Assembly (NCBI GenBank): GCA_037962975.1
Contig: CM075673.1
Span: 152,230,667 to 152,294,666, forward strand
Direction: 5' to 3'
DNA: 64,000 nt
DNA from: Clitoria ternatea
Taxonomy: Eukaryota > Streptophyta > Magnoliopsida > Fabales > Fabaceae
The first letter of the stretch is position 1. Every line of letters begins with the position of its first letter. Below the pieces are notes generated by a model. That model was not told the DNA's origin. It saw only the letters and a program-made list of their open reading frames with translations, and did no database searches. The translations under genes were made by a program, and so were the position numbers. Positions 23,664 through 35,657 of the stretch are shown one piece after another.

Positions 23664-23691
<28 letters not shown>
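23664..23691. repeat. (TA)n microsatellite in giant LTR 1
   Basis: An uninterrupted TA run about 95 bases upstream of the Tat insertion point. Confidence 0.9.
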
Positions 23692-23695
<4 letters not shown>

Positions 23696-23781
23696 TATTT
23701 TCCTTCAATTATACAAGGCTCTAGTAGGTAGGCGGTGGTAAAAGTTAAAATACAGCTCATTTCTCATCTAAATCTCTATTA

Positions 23782-23786
23782 TTTCC
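23782..23786. repeat. Target site duplication of the Tat element (left)
   Basis: TTTCC here is repeated at 35653-35657, directly outside the two LTRs. Confidence 0.95.
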
Positions 23787-24586
23787 TGAACTGGTCTGAA
23801 CCGGGGTCTAGGATCCGGCGTGGGACCAGCCACAAGAATATAGGTGTTTTTAGGGTTTGCACACCGGAACAGTGAGTATCCGGTGTATTAATCCGGTCTC
23901 TCAGTGGGAGAAGCCGGTCTTGTTGTCCTGGAGATCCTTCACACCAGTGTTTCGCGTTGCAGGGGGGCGAAAGGTGGTACCACCTGCGAAGATTCTCCGA
24001 CGCTCAAGTTAGAAAAGTGTAAGAACTCAGTGAATGCTCAAGCGATGTAATAGTAAAGTGTGAGTTAGAACAACATAACCTTGCATGTGTATTGAAATGA
24101 GCTATTTATAGTTGAACGTAGGAAATGAATCGTTGGGTGCAAGTGGGCCCCTTGGTTCTGATAGCGTGTGAAGTGTGTCAATCAAAGTGGCTCAGTACTC
24201 AGAGTGTGTCAGGGGGGTAGGTCAATTATCAGAGTACGATCCTATAGGAAGAAGAGAGGATAATCACCTTTCCGCATAATCTGCTGACACATGTACTTGC
24301 TTTCTGAGGCCATTGACGTGACATATTTTGCTACATACAGTATCTTCGCTGATAAGTTATTAGGGGCTCTTATCTCGCTGTGACTGAGAAACTAACAGTT
24401 ATATAAATGTTCTGTGAAAATGAACAATGATCCGTTATAGAGAAAATAAGTGGGGCGGTTGTGAGATGAGAACGGAAGGCCAGACATCGGATATCCGGGG
24501 TGGTAATGTTGAACCAGGACACCGGTTTTCCTTATATGAGGTCACTCTGACGTCACAAGATCGGGGCCGGTATCCAGACCGGATCA
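23787..24586 (-). repeat. 3' LTR of Tat element (800 bp)
   Basis: Starts TGAACTGGTC and ends CCGGATCA on the plus strand. It matches 34853-35652 over its full length except for six substitutions: gaaGccgg/gaaTccgg, cagTgttt/cagCgttt, agaaAagt/agaaGagt, gagCtatt/gagAtatt, gacGtcac/gacAtcac and agacCgg/agacTgg. There are no length differences. Confidence 0.95.
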
Positions 24587-24600
24587 TCTGTCCCCTAGCT
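24587..24600 (-). promoter_or_regulatory. Polypurine tract of Tat element
   Basis: On the minus strand the bases next to the 3' LTR read AGCTAGGGGACAGA, a purine-rich run directly before TGATCC. This is where plus-strand DNA synthesis would start. Confidence 0.7.
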
Positions 24601-25270
24601 TGTATGAGGGACTGTTAAGTTGCTCATATGAGCTACACAACTCTAGAGAAGTCTGGATGCCGGTGGTACATTCTGGAAGGTCTCTGGAAGCTCTGTTGCA
24701 TCCGCTCTAATAAACGAGTGACCGCTCTTCTTGCGCTGCGTACAACGGATTCAGACAGCGTAAAATAAATGATGGAAATCCCAAGAGTCTTTGAGAATCA
24801 AAACCCTTGGTATTTGAAAAGTGGTTGAAAGGCATTAAATGCGCATGGCATGATTGGACATTAAATGCATTTTTTACGCACGAGCCATCATTATCCAAGA
24901 GTGTAACCGTCGATTGGGCTTATTGGGCCTGGATTCAAACTAAAAGGGGGGCCCATTTCGCCAAAACGTTTACTGAAACGTTACCATTTTCGCGCTCATA
25001 CGTGACGAAACGACGGAGTCGTTTCAATTTGAAAGGTTGCGTTTTGAGGCAAGCATTGTGACCTTCGACGGAACACTATGCCTCCTCGTTACCTATAAAA
25101 GGGGCTCTTAGCAGATTTTGGAATCCACTCTTGTTTTCAAGCTTAGCGAACCTCTGCTCAAATTTCTTGGAAATTTCTCTACCGTCTTCAAACTTCTCAA
25201 AGATCTTCTTCCTTTAGGTAACCTCCCTTTCCTTTAACTCCTTGCAATTTTTGTTCATTCTGTTTCCATC

Positions 25271-27939
25271 ATGCGCCCTGGAGCAGGCAACGCTAGTCCT
25301 TCAAACAGGGGGAGTTCTGGCTCTCGTGCCCCCCTTAGCCACCATGGTGGGAGGATTCCAGTGAATCTTCCTGTGGCTGGGCCTCGTCGCTCAGAGAGAG
25401 CTGAAGCTTCTTCCTCACGAGCGTCCTCTTCCCAACGCCGCTCTGAGGTTCCCCTTGACTCGAGGGCTACCAGCCGCTCTGATGAAGGGTCAAATGCTGA
25501 AGGTTATCTCTCTGACGATGTTGCTTTTTATCACAGCACGTACGCGTTCCACCGTGCCTGCACAACTATGGATCTTCCGGGACGTGGAAAAACACCAGTT
25601 CTCCGCTCTGCTGAAGGATGCGTCAACGTTGTGGCACACCGGCTTGACTGGGAAAAGCTCAACAGGGAGAAACCCTACTGCTGGGTGGAAGAGGAATTCC
25701 TAGAGATCCCTTCGCACCATGCGAGTGAGGAAGAATGCACGGTCTCTTTCCGCTGCAAAATATACTCAGACAAGAAGTACAAAGCGCGATACGCTGTGCT
25801 GGCACCACGTCCCTCTGAGAGAGTATGCCACAGCGTCCCTGATGAGAGGTCGGTCTACATGTACGACTTCGTCTTCTTGAAATTGGGGGTACGCTTCCCC
25901 ATGATAGAATTCCAGATGGCCGTCCTACGCTTCTTAGACTACGCCCCTACACAACTGCATCCCAACGGTTGGGGTCTAGTCCGGGCTCTAGAGATTCTGG
26001 GGGAGCATTTCAACTTCTCCGCCACTGTGGTCAAACTGTTCTATTATTGCCAAGTGGTCCGCCGTGCTAATAAGAAGGGCGGCCTTGGGTTCATTACCCT
26101 TCGTAGTGACTCAAGGGTGATAAATTTCAAATCTTATACGGAATCCGCGAAGGTGGATGGACGCTCCTTCAAGCATTACTACACGCGGGTCCGTATTCAA
26201 CCGAATAAGCCGGTCTTCTGGCGAAATAAGGAGGGATTTACCAAGTTTCCTCTTAGTTGGACGCACGAGCATTTTCTCCTTATGAGCCGTGCTTATTACA
26301 CAGATGAGAGTGAACTCTCCTCTTATTCTGTTGAGGTCTTGAGCGCCATGCAGACGGCCTCGAAGACCCTCAAAGGATTTTCCAGCAGGCTCCTCTTGGC
26401 AGAGGATGACATCCGAAACACCTACCTCCGTAATATCCGCTCTTACTCTATTTGTGTTGTATAGTTATTCCGTTCTGATTATTTTTTCTTCTTATGTGCT
26501 AACTCAACCTTTCTTGTTTTGCAGAACAAATCGAAAGAGCCTGCCCAGAGATGTTGTCGCTAAAGACCATGATGGCTGACGGTGATTCCTCCTCTGAGAA
26601 GAATGAGATCCAGGCGAAGAGGAACGCCACCAAAACTCCCCTCATTCCCCTGACCTCTGCAGTAGGTGAAGAGGTTCCTCTCTTTGATGAGGAGGAAACA
26701 GAAAAACAAGCTGAGGCCACTGAAGCGGGCGACGAGGAGGCCGTCCCAGAGAAGAAGAAGAAAAAGAGGCACCTTGTTAAAAAGGCAGATCGAGAAAAGC
26801 CCTCCTCTGATGACCCTGTGAAGAAGCGTCAGAAAACGCTCGAAGAAACTGGATTGAAGAAGGATAAGGGAAAGAAGCCCGTTCCTAAATCCTCTACCCC
26901 TTCTTCACAGAATGCTTCAGAGCCGGACTCCGGGAATGGTCCTCCTCCAGCGTTTGACCCTCCACACGATTCCTTCCTCTCCCCATACTTATGGTTTCAA
27001 GGGTCCATGCCCCCCACTCTTCCAAAAGCAAGGTATTGCCTCCGCCCCTCCCTCGACGCTGCTGGGGTTCGAGGTGCTTGTAAGGCCGGGCGTTGGCAGC
27101 TGGATGAACTGTCCGGCCTCCTTGATTCCTTGAGCGAGAAGGCAGATGATATGGAGCAGGTTGAAAAACTTGAAACCGAACTCGCGGTGAAGGAGACATA
27201 GGCGGCCAAACAAGCTGAAGTTCAAAGAGGCGTGGAGTCGGAATTGAAGAAAACCAAGGAGACACTCCAGAGGAAAACTGAGGAGGCAAGCCAAGTTCAT
27301 TTTGCCAACAAGGCTCTAGAGCGGGAAGTTGCCGACCTTCAGAAATAGAACAAATCCATACCCCTCCTCGAAGAAGAATTACAACTGGAGAAGAAGAGAT
27401 CGGCTAAGCTTGCTGACGATCTCAAAATTATGGAGGACGGTCGCAACAAAGACCTTGGGGAGTGGGAAAGCCTTCGGAAGGAGATGCAAGCCCAAATTGA
27501 GGAACTCAAGAAGGGTGGTGCGAGTGTTGGGCCTTCAGAAGAGGATTTTGCCAAGGTTCAAAGAAGATTAACTGCTGCGAAGGCCAAGGCTGCCAAAGCC
27601 TTGGAGATATGCAAAAATGTGGCGTATGAATCCTTCGGCCTGGCCCTCCGTCAAGTTTATTATCGTAACCCTGGAGTGAAGCTGAATCTGTACGGATTGG
27701 ATCCGTTCTTCGAATTCCATGGGGGAAAACTTGTCGAAGTACATAAGGACGGCTCGCACTATGAACCCCGTGCATCTCTGTATGAACTGCCTCCCCTTCC
27801 AGAAGGTCAAAGTATGGAGCCAACAACGTCCACCGCTGCCTCTGGAGCTGAAACGCAAGAAGGTGCCCAAGCTGGAGCAGAGGACAAAAAGGAGAGGACA
27901 GGAGTGCCCACTGCGGAGGATCAGGCACCGGCCTCTTAA
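25271..27939 (+). pseudogene. Antisense gene of the Tat element (Transposase_28-like plus coiled coil)
   Basis: This gene runs opposite to gag-pol, between the end of pol and the 3' LTR. Exon 1 (25271-26429) has a Ser/Arg-rich start and then a globular part with LGVRFPMIEFQMAVLRFL and APTQLHPNGWGLVRALEIL, the style of the putative gypsy-type transposon (Transposase_28) domain. Without splicing the frame ends at 26462. A 95-base intron (26430-26524, gt..ttgttttgcag) restores the frame into exon 2, which has Lys/Glu-rich low complexity, a long coiled coil (about 27120-27600) and an acidic tail ending at 27939. Two TAG codons, at 27199 and 27346, break the coiled coil. Such antisense ORFs are known in Tat elements, and their function is unknown. 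Confidence 0.75.
26430..26524 (+). other. Predicted intron in the antisense gene
   Basis: Donor CTCC|GTAATA, acceptor TTGTTTTGCAG|AAC, T-rich interior. Removal joins the codon C+AA and keeps one frame from 25271 through to 27939, apart from two stops. The intron itself brings a stop at 26462 if it is kept. Confidence 0.7.
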
Positions 27940-28446
27940 TTTATGCTTTATTCATAGCTGTGTACCGGGATCAGCTCCAGTCTTTAACTACTTTGTGACC
28001 TGTATAATTTCTTATTTTTGGAAATAAAATTTACTGTTGCTTCTCTTCAACTGCTTGCGTCGAATGTATGATTGCTGGATAACTTAGTGCTATACAAAAC
28101 ACTTTATTGTTTTCAATGCTTTGTGAATCCGTTCTGTGTGGTTACCTAGCTGCTTAAAGCGTACTTATCACACCGGATTAAGATAACAAATTGTAACAAA
28201 GAAGCGACAATTAAGTTAAAGCATGCCCTGTCCCCAAGTATAAGTACATTGGGAAGGGAAATTTTATCTCAAGAATTACCTTTTAACTTCTTAAAAAGAT
28301 AGAAATGCTCATCTCTCCTCGAAGATGTAGAGTGGGTACGTTAGCGTTCAACCGCTCTGTGGTGGATATTCCATAATTGAGGATGGACATTGCCTTTGAA
28401 TTTTGGTACAGCTTTGACAAGGGTAAGCTTTACGCCTTTCTCTTGA
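27940..28446. other. Noncoding spacer of Tat element
   Basis: This is the likely 3' untranslated part of the antisense gene. It contains aataaa at 28022-28027, a possible polyadenylation signal for that strand. No other feature is seen. Confidence 0.4.
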
Positions 28447-28993
28447 GGTTCGGTTTGGTCCTACATCTCAAGTCTTCACACGGTGTTCGGTTCGATCCTA
28501 CTAACCGTACTTGGAGTTCGGTGCAATCCTACAATCCAAGCCTTCAACACGGGGTTCAGATCAGGGCTAATCCTGAACCTACTGCGCCCGTTACTCGGGG
28601 TTCAGCGTGGTTTTCTGTATGAACCAGCCTACTGCGCCCAAGCCTTCGCATGGGGTTCGGTTTGTGGCCTTGAGAAAGGACCAGCCTTACAACCCATGTT
28701 GTCTTCGAATGGGGTTCGGTTTGTGGCCTTGAAAAAGGACCAGCCCTACAACCCATTTGGTCTTCGAATGGGGTTCGGTTTGTGTCCTTGAAAAAGGACC
28801 AGCCCTACAACCCATTTGGTCTTCGAATGGGGTTCGGTTTGTGGCCTTGAAAAAGGACCAGCCCTACAACCTATTTGGTCTTCGAATGGGTTCGGTTTGT
28901 GGCCTTGAAAAAGGACCAGCCCTACAACCCATTTGGTCTTCGAATGGGGTTCGGTTTGTGGCCTTGAAAAAGGACCAGCCCTACAACCCATTC
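28447..28993. repeat. Tandem repeat array, 59-bp unit, in Tat 3' region
   Basis: About six near-identical units begin at 28652, 28711, 28770, 28829, 28888 and 28946 (spacing 59, 59, 59, 59, 58), each with ggggttcggtttgtggcctt and aaggaccagccctacaaccc. Upstream, 28447-28640 holds looser copies of the ggttcgg..cctac phrase. The array lies between the end of pol and the antisense gene, in the region known to be hypervariable in Tat/Ogre elements. Confidence 0.92.
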
Positions 28994-29328
28994 CACCTCA
29001 AGGAGTTACATCGTCAAAACACACGATGTGTGATTGAGATCATCTGTCCTGAGGGGTCTTCATCAGTCCCTCGAGGAGTTACATCATCAACTACAGAATT
29101 GGTAGTTGAATTCCTCCGTCCTGAGGTGTATGCGTGTTAAGCTACGGCTATAAATTGCAACACATAAGAAAAGTGAGAATGATAGGGCGGTTAAAATGTA
29201 TTCTCATTAAGATTGAAAGTACATTACATGGAGAGCGTAGTTAGGGTCATGCCTCGTTAAAACCTTCTTGAGAAAACCCAATGGAAAAAAACTCAAGTAA
29301 GGAAAAAGAGTACACGCCGTCTTACCAA

Positions 29329-32300
29329 CTAGCTGTAATAAACACGTAAGTTCTGAGTGTTCCATTTGTTGCGGATTGGAGTTCCATCAAGTTCTTCCAA
29401 CCGGTATGACCCTTTTCCAGTCACTTCAGAAACTCTATAAGGACCTTCCCACGTCGGTGCTAGCTTTCCTTGGTGAGCGAATTTATTCCCCACACTCGCC
29501 TTTCTCAAAACAAGATCTCCGGTGTTGAAAGCTCTGTACTGGACACGTTTATTATACCGGAGTGCTGCCTTTGCTTTTACTGTCTGATCTCTGACAAAAG
29601 CCTTTTCTCTTAACTCCTGGAGGACGTCCAGTTCTGATGCCAAATTGGCGTTGTTATCTTCAGCTGAAAAATACTCCACACGAGCCGATCTTGTTTGTAG
29701 CTCCACTGGAATCATCGCCTCAACCCCGTACGTCAACCGGTATGGGGATTCGTTAGTTGAAGAATGAGGCGTGGTGCGGTATGCCCATAAAACATGACAT
29801 AGCTGGTCAGTCCATCCTCCCTTTGCTTCTCCCAGACGTTTCTTCAAACCCTTTAACACTTCTCGATTGGCTACCTCTGCTTGGCCATTGGTCTGAGGGT
29901 GTTCGACAGACGAAAATATCTGGATTGTCCCCAGTCCTTCAAGCAAATCTGTGAACTTCTTATCTGTGAACTGGGTGCCGTTGTTAGTCACAATCCGCCC
30001 TGGCACCCCGAATCGAGCTATGATGTTTTCATACACGAAACGCCTTGTTCGCGCAGAAGTAATGTGCACTACGGGCTCAGCTTCAATCCATTTGGTGAAG
30101 TAATCCACTCCCACGATCAAATATTTGATACCTCCTGGCGCAGTGGGGAACGGGCCCAAAATGTCAAGGCCCCACTGGTAAAACGGCCAAGGCACAGCGG
30201 ACGAGGAAAGCTCTTGTGCCGGTGTATGGTGGAGGTTGGAAAATCTTTGACAAGCATCGCATTTCTTTACAAAATCTGCGGAGTCTTGCTTCACAGTGGG
30301 CCACCAATATCCAGCCTTGAGGACCTTTCTCATTAGGCTTCGACCCCCAGCATGGTGCCCGCACTGCCCCTCGTGCACTTCCTCCAAAACTGCTTGAACC
30401 TCATCCTCTCTCAAACATAAAAGATATGGGACAGAGAATCCCCTTTTATAGAGAACACCATCAACCATAGTAAAATATGGTAGCTCTCTCTTCACTCGTC
30501 TCCTCTCATTCTCATCAGTGGGAAGTTGACCATCAGCCAGATAGCGAATATAGGGGATGACCCAAGAATCCTCATATGGATAGCTCACCATGACAGCATT
30601 CAGAGAAGGGTACAGAGGTATGCTAGGTGATGCCAAAGTGCTTTGAACCACCGTTGTTGTGCTGCCGGGCTGCTTTGTACTTACAAGTCTTGACAAGATG
30701 TCCGCTCTGGTGTTTTCCTCTCTGGGCACATGCTTGAACTCTAAAACTTCAAATCTTCCCTTCAACTCATTAACACAATTCAAGTACAATTGAAGTTACG
30801 GCTCCTTCGCTTGGTACTCCCCCTGGATCTACAAAATCACCAATTGAGAATCACTACACAGTGTGACTGCTGATGCTCCGATGTCAATCGCCGAACGGAG
30901 ACCAGCCAAACATGCTTCGTATTCAGCCTAGTTGTTGGAGGTCTTGAAATTGAATCGGAGGGAAATTTCAAGGTGCACACCATCATCACTTTCTACCACA
31001 ACACCTGCTCCACAACCTTTGCCATTCGACGATCCATCAACGTAAATGGTCCAATGCGCTCGAGGGGTGGCAGGGTCCGCCCCAGTCATCTCCACAACAA
31101 AATCAGCCAACACTTGCGCCTTGATGGCTCCTCGAGGCTTATACGAAATTTCAAATTCAGACAACTCGATAGACCATTTTATCATCCTTCCGGCGAGGTC
31201 TGGCTTGCTAAGCACTGAACGGAGAGGCAAATCCGTTCTCACCAGTACTGGGTGCACGTGGAAATAGGGCCTCAACCGTCGTGATGCCCACACGACTGCT
31301 AGAGCAGCTTTCTCAATCTTCTGATACCTTCCTTCCGCCCCCTGAAACGTCTTACTAGTAAAGTACACCGGCCTCTGCCCTTCAGGGGTTTCTTTAACCA
31401 AGGCCACGCCTAGGGCTTCATCAGAGATTGCTAAATACAAGATCAAAGTCTCACCAGGGTTAGGCTTAACCAAAATTGGTGGACTCGAGAGAACGGGCTT
31501 GAGTTGCTGGAAGGCTTGTTGTTGCTCCTATCCCCATTCAAAATTCTTGTGTTTCTTCAACGCCTTATACAGGGGAAGGGATCTGTGTGCCATTTTGGGC
31601 ATGAAACGAGCCAGAGCGGCTACCTTCCCATTCAATGATTGGACTTCCCTCAGGCTCCTGGGGCTCTGCATATACAAGATTGCTTGACACTTCCCAGGGT
31701 TAGCCTCAATGCCTCGCTGGGTCAACATGAATCCCAAGAATTTCCCAGCTGGAACGGCAAAGGTGCATTTTAAAGGGTTTAACCTCATGTTGTACTGTCG
31801 AAGCCTAGTGAAAACTTGGCGCAGATCTTCAATGTGGTCTCCTCCAGCGGGCGTTTTGGCTATAATATCATCGATATAAACTTCGACCAGCCTGGTGTGC
31901 ATCCCTTCAAAGACTTTGTTAATCATGCGCTGATAGGTAGCGCTGGCGTTCTTCAATCCAAAAGGCATGACGGTGTAGCAGAAAACACCGCGGTCATTAA
32001 TAAAGGCAGTTTTCTCTTGGTCTCCCTCCCACATCGGAATCTGGTTATACCCCGAATAAGCATCCATGAAACTGAGGTACTGGTAACCAGATGAATCATC
32101 CACCATGCGATCAATGTTGGGCAGGGGATATGGATCCTTGGGGCAGCAACGGTTAAGATCCACATAATCTGTGCACATTCTCCATTTGCCATTAGCTTTC
32201 TGCACCATAACTACATTAGAAAGCCAAGAAGAGTAGCGTATCTCCCTTATAAAGCCCGCTTTCAACAACTCCTCTGTCTGCTCACAAGCTGCCCTCTGCT

Positions 32301-32412
32301 TCTCCGGTCCCAACCTCCTCTTCTTCTGGGCCACCGGTCTTGTTTCAGGGTACACAGCGAGCTTGTGGCAACAGAAATCAGGGTCCATCCCGGCATGTCT
32401 GCTGCTGTCCAT
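29329..32412 (-). pseudogene. Tat pol: RT, RNase H, archaeal-type RNase H, integrase
   Basis: One minus-strand frame with four stops (TAG 31528, TAG 30928, TAG 30829, TAA 30796). RT has VMPFGLKNASATYQRM and the YIDD centre at 31867-31878. RNase H follows (DEALGVALVKE). Then comes a second RNase H of archaeal type (IYVDGSSNGKGCGAGVV, about 31010-31060), typical of Tat. Integrase (from about 30440) has the zinc motif ending KKCDACQR, first Asp in GLDILGPF (30163-30165), Glu in AEVANRE (29875-29877) and a GPYRV module near the end. The second catalytic Asp is replaced by Asn (IVTNNGTQF, codon 29983-29985). Asp-to-Glu spacing fits DD35E. The frame is joined to gag-protease by a one-base shift at about 32391. 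Confidence 0.9.
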
Positions 32413-34790
32413 GCGAAAAGATCCTTGAACTCCTGCAGAAGGGCTAATAAGCGTTGTTCCATAGCAAACTCCAGCTTATCATTGATGTGCGTGACCTTCT
32501 CTGGGGAATCCCCTAAGACAACATCCCTGGAACCACCATCCGGTGTGGGCTTAGAGGGATTGAGTGGATCAATCTTCAATTCCGCTCTGGGGTCCAGATC
32601 AATTAGACTGACAGACCCTGCCGCTGTTCCTCCGTCGTTCAGCTTCCTCTTCTTGTTGAATGCTTCCAACTTGACCATGTTGAGGCTCAGGTTATAACAA
32701 TATCGAGCCATCTCCTGATCACCACGGAGAGAGGACACACCGTTGTCCTTGTCAATGAATTTGATCAAGAGGTGAGGAGTGGATACAATTGCTTCCATCG
32801 CATTCAGTGTAGGACGACCTATGATACCGTTGTATGGGGATTCCACATCAATCACTAGAATTCTTGACTTGACTGTTCTCACTCCAGGCTCTCCTTCAAA
32901 AGAAATCAGAGTGTCAAGATACCCCTTGGTGGGTTGCTTGGCTCCATTAAACGCTGTGAGTTCTTGCGTGTAAGGTTTTAAATCTGCATCATTGAAACCC
33001 ATTCGTTTGAAACAATTATAAAAGATAACATCACAAGAACTTCCCTGATCGACGAGAATCCTCTTGACATCCTTGTTGGCTATGACTGCCACGATAACTA
33101 CTGCATCATCACCTCCTAGAATTGTTGGGCCAAAGTCATCATCAGTAAATGACACCGTCGGAGCTGCCATACCATCCCTGAAAGGGCGGTTATCCCTTGG
33201 TTTGCCCTGGACAGACAGAATCATCCTGTGGTGATTCTTCCGTGCTGTGATTGACGTTCCTCCTCCCGCAAATCCTCCAGCTATCATCTCAATCACTTCC
33301 CGTCTGCCCTGCCTCTGCTGCTGGGGCATGTTATTTTGTTGGGCACCTCCAGCAATCACTACTCCCTTCTGCTTTTCAGCTGCAGTGAACTTCCTTGCTG
33401 GATTACGTGTATTATCATCTTCGTCATCAGGATCTCTACTCCTTTTTTCCATCCTCTGAGGCTCGTCTACAGATTTCTCCTTGAACAAATACTGCTTCAG
33501 CTTTCCTTCTCGAATGAGAGTTTCCACCGTATTCTTTAATGCCTTGCACTCATCAGTATTGTGTCCTGTCTGTTCATGGAAAGTGCAATACTTGCGTGGG
33601 TTACCACCCCTCTTGACTGGGGATGGTTTCCTTATACCAAAGACGTTCAACGTTGGCCAACCAACCTCCCTCATGATTTGGGAGTGCCTGGTGTTCAACG
33701 GAGCATAGTTGTTGAACGATGATACACGCCTATCTCGTGGATGCGGGCGAGCGTTTACAAAGTCTTCTCTAAAGGCATGCTTCTCAGGTCTCACTCTCTC
33801 CTTTTCTCTCCGTGGCTGCTAAGTAGGTGCTGAAGGCTTCATTCTTGTTGTGGTTGCCTCCAGATGCATCTCTATGCCCACGTATTTGGAAGCTTTCCTT
33901 CGAAACTCCTCGAAGGTTGTTGGGGGGCTCTTTGCCAAAGATAGGGCAAAGGATGAACCGGGCTGAAGAGCTTCCACTACAATATGAAGTTGTATGGCCT
34001 CCGTGAGGTTGGGGACCAAAGCTGCCTCCTTATAAAACCTTTTCAAGAACTCCTTAAGAGTTTCAGTTTCTCCCTGCCTTATCTGGGCCAGGGTGTGAGA
34101 AGTTCTTGGGATATCCCTAGAGATGACAAAATGGCTTTCAAATGCAGCGGCCATTTCCTCCCAAGAGTCTATAGATCCTGAGGGTAAGCTTTTAAACCAG
34201 CTGAGAGCCTCCTCCGTTAGCGTTCTTGGGAACATCCTACACATAACATCTTCATCTGCTCCCAAATACATAGCTTCATACACATAAGCATCCAAATGCT
34301 TAGTGGGATCGGTTTCTCCATTATACTTCCCTATCGACAGTGGCTGAGTTGTTTACAAATGTTTCGGGATGGCAATGCTCATCAGCCTTCTTGAGAAAGG
34401 GACACTGAGCTTGTACGTCCCTAAAGTCACCACCGCCTACTCCCTTCTCCTGGTACTGACTCTATCACCAGAGTCTTGAGTCTGCTCTCTCTCCTTATAC
34501 GTGGGGATCTTCGAATACTGGAGGGCTGTAGACCTGCCCCTCGCTGATGCATGGTGAGTCTCTTCTGCATGGGACGTTACCCTGTCCCCAGCTTCTCCTC
34601 TCTCCCGCTTCAACTCCATCAGCTCCTCCCTGAGTTGCCTGATAACCTCATCGCGAGGGTCAAGCGTTTGCACTTGCACCGTCCTCCGGGTTTGAGTTAC
34701 AGGGGACTCGAAGACAAGTCTCCTTCCAGTCTGTTGATGGGTCACATCCTCCACGTGACCATCAACGAAATCTCTCCCATCACCTTCCAT
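32391..34790 (-). pseudogene. Tat gag and protease
   Basis: A single minus-strand frame starts at MEGDGRDFVDGHVEDV (34790). Stops are at TAG 34437, TAA 34353 and TAG 33819. The capsid-type gag part has EEALSWFKSLP and FEEFRRKASKYVGIEM. A zinc-knuckle-like motif (KYCTFHEQTGHNTDECKAL) follows at about 33560. The protease has LVDQGSSCDVIF (about 33050), the DQGSS variant of the aspartic protease site often seen in this lineage, and IIGRPTLNAMEAIVS downstream. At about 32391 a CCGGGATGG run has lost or gained one base relative to the frame of RT (MPG/MDPDFCCHKLAV). Confidence 0.88.
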
Positions 34791-34832
34791 CGTGATAACC
34801 GAACTTCTGCGAAAATGGGAATAACTCTAACG

Positions 34833-34851
34833 AGTCCCACTGGGCGTGCCA
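34833..34851 (-). promoter_or_regulatory. Primer-binding site of Tat element
   Basis: On the minus strand, TTGGCACGCCCAGTGGGAC lies one base after the 5' LTR end. It has the TGG..start that pairs with a tRNA 3' CCA. Tat elements often use an Arg tRNA. I cannot confirm which tRNA without a search. Confidence 0.65.
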
Positions 34852-34852
34852 A

Positions 34853-35652
34853 TGAACTGGTCTGAACCGGGGTCTAGGATCCGGCGTGGGACCAGCCACA
34901 AGAATATAGGTGTTTTTAGGGTTTGCACACCGGAACAGTGAGTATCCGGTGTATTAATCCGGTCTCTCAGTGGGAGAATCCGGTCTTGTTGTCCTGGAGA
35001 TCCTTCACACCAGCGTTTCGCGTTGCAGGGGGGCGAAAGGTGGTACCACCTGCGAAGATTCTCCGACGCTCAAGTTAGAAGAGTGTAAGAACTCAGTGAA
35101 TGCTCAAGCGATGTAATAGTAAAGTGTGAGTTAGAACAACATAACCTTGCATGTGTATTGAAATGAGATATTTATAGTTGAACGTAGGAAATGAATCGTT
35201 GGGTGCAAGTGGGCCCCTTGGTTCTGATAGCGTGTGAAGTGTGTCAATCAAAGTGGCTCAGTACTCAGAGTGTGTCAGGGGGGTAGGTCAATTATCAGAG
35301 TACGATCCTATAGGAAGAAGAGAGGATAATCACCTTTCCGCATAATCTGCTGACACATGTACTTGCTTTCTGAGGCCATTGACGTGACATATTTTGCTAC
35401 ATACAGTATCTTCGCTGATAAGTTATTAGGGGCTCTTATCTCGCTGTGACTGAGAAACTAACAGTTATATAAATGTTCTGTGAAAATGAACAATGATCCG
35501 TTATAGAGAAAATAAGTGGGGCGGTTGTGAGATGAGAACGGAAGGCCAGACATCGGATATCCGGGGTGGTAATGTTGAACCAGGACACCGGTTTTCCTTA
35601 TATGAGGTCACTCTGACATCACAAGATCGGGGCCGGTATCCAGACTGGATCA
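34853..35652 (-). repeat. 5' LTR of Tat element (800 bp)
   Basis: Exact length match to 23787-24586 with six substitutions. In the element's direction it starts TGATCCAG and ends CAGTTCA. A TATA-like CTATAAATA (35166-35175, minus strand) is the likely core promoter for gag-pol RNA. Confidence 0.95.
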
Positions 35653-35657
35653 TTTCC
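35653..35657. repeat. Target site duplication of the Tat element (right)
   Basis: TTTCC, matching 23782-23786. Confidence 0.95.

Larger units (their letters stand above)
23787..35652 (-). mobile_element. Complete Tat-lineage Ty3/gypsy retrotransposon
   Basis: An 11,866-base element on the minus strand, flanked by TTTCC. The 5' LTR is on the right. Order in its own direction: LTR, primer site, gag, protease, RT, RNase H, a second archaeal-type RNase H, integrase, tandem repeats, an antisense gene, polypurine tract, LTR. The second RNase H and the antisense gene before the 3' LTR mark the Tat lineage. By eye the 800-base LTRs differ at six sites (0.75 percent), so insertion is recent. Gag-pol has seven in-frame stops, one frameshift and a lost integrase Asp. 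The antisense gene has two stops. The copy cannot move by itself. Confidence 0.92.

Noticed and set aside
28652..28993. CRISPR-like array
   Set aside because: The units follow each other without unique spacers, and the window is plant DNA.
28757..29140. Open frames in both directions through the 59-base array
   Set aside because: The repeat unit happens to keep frames open. Nothing else supports a protein.
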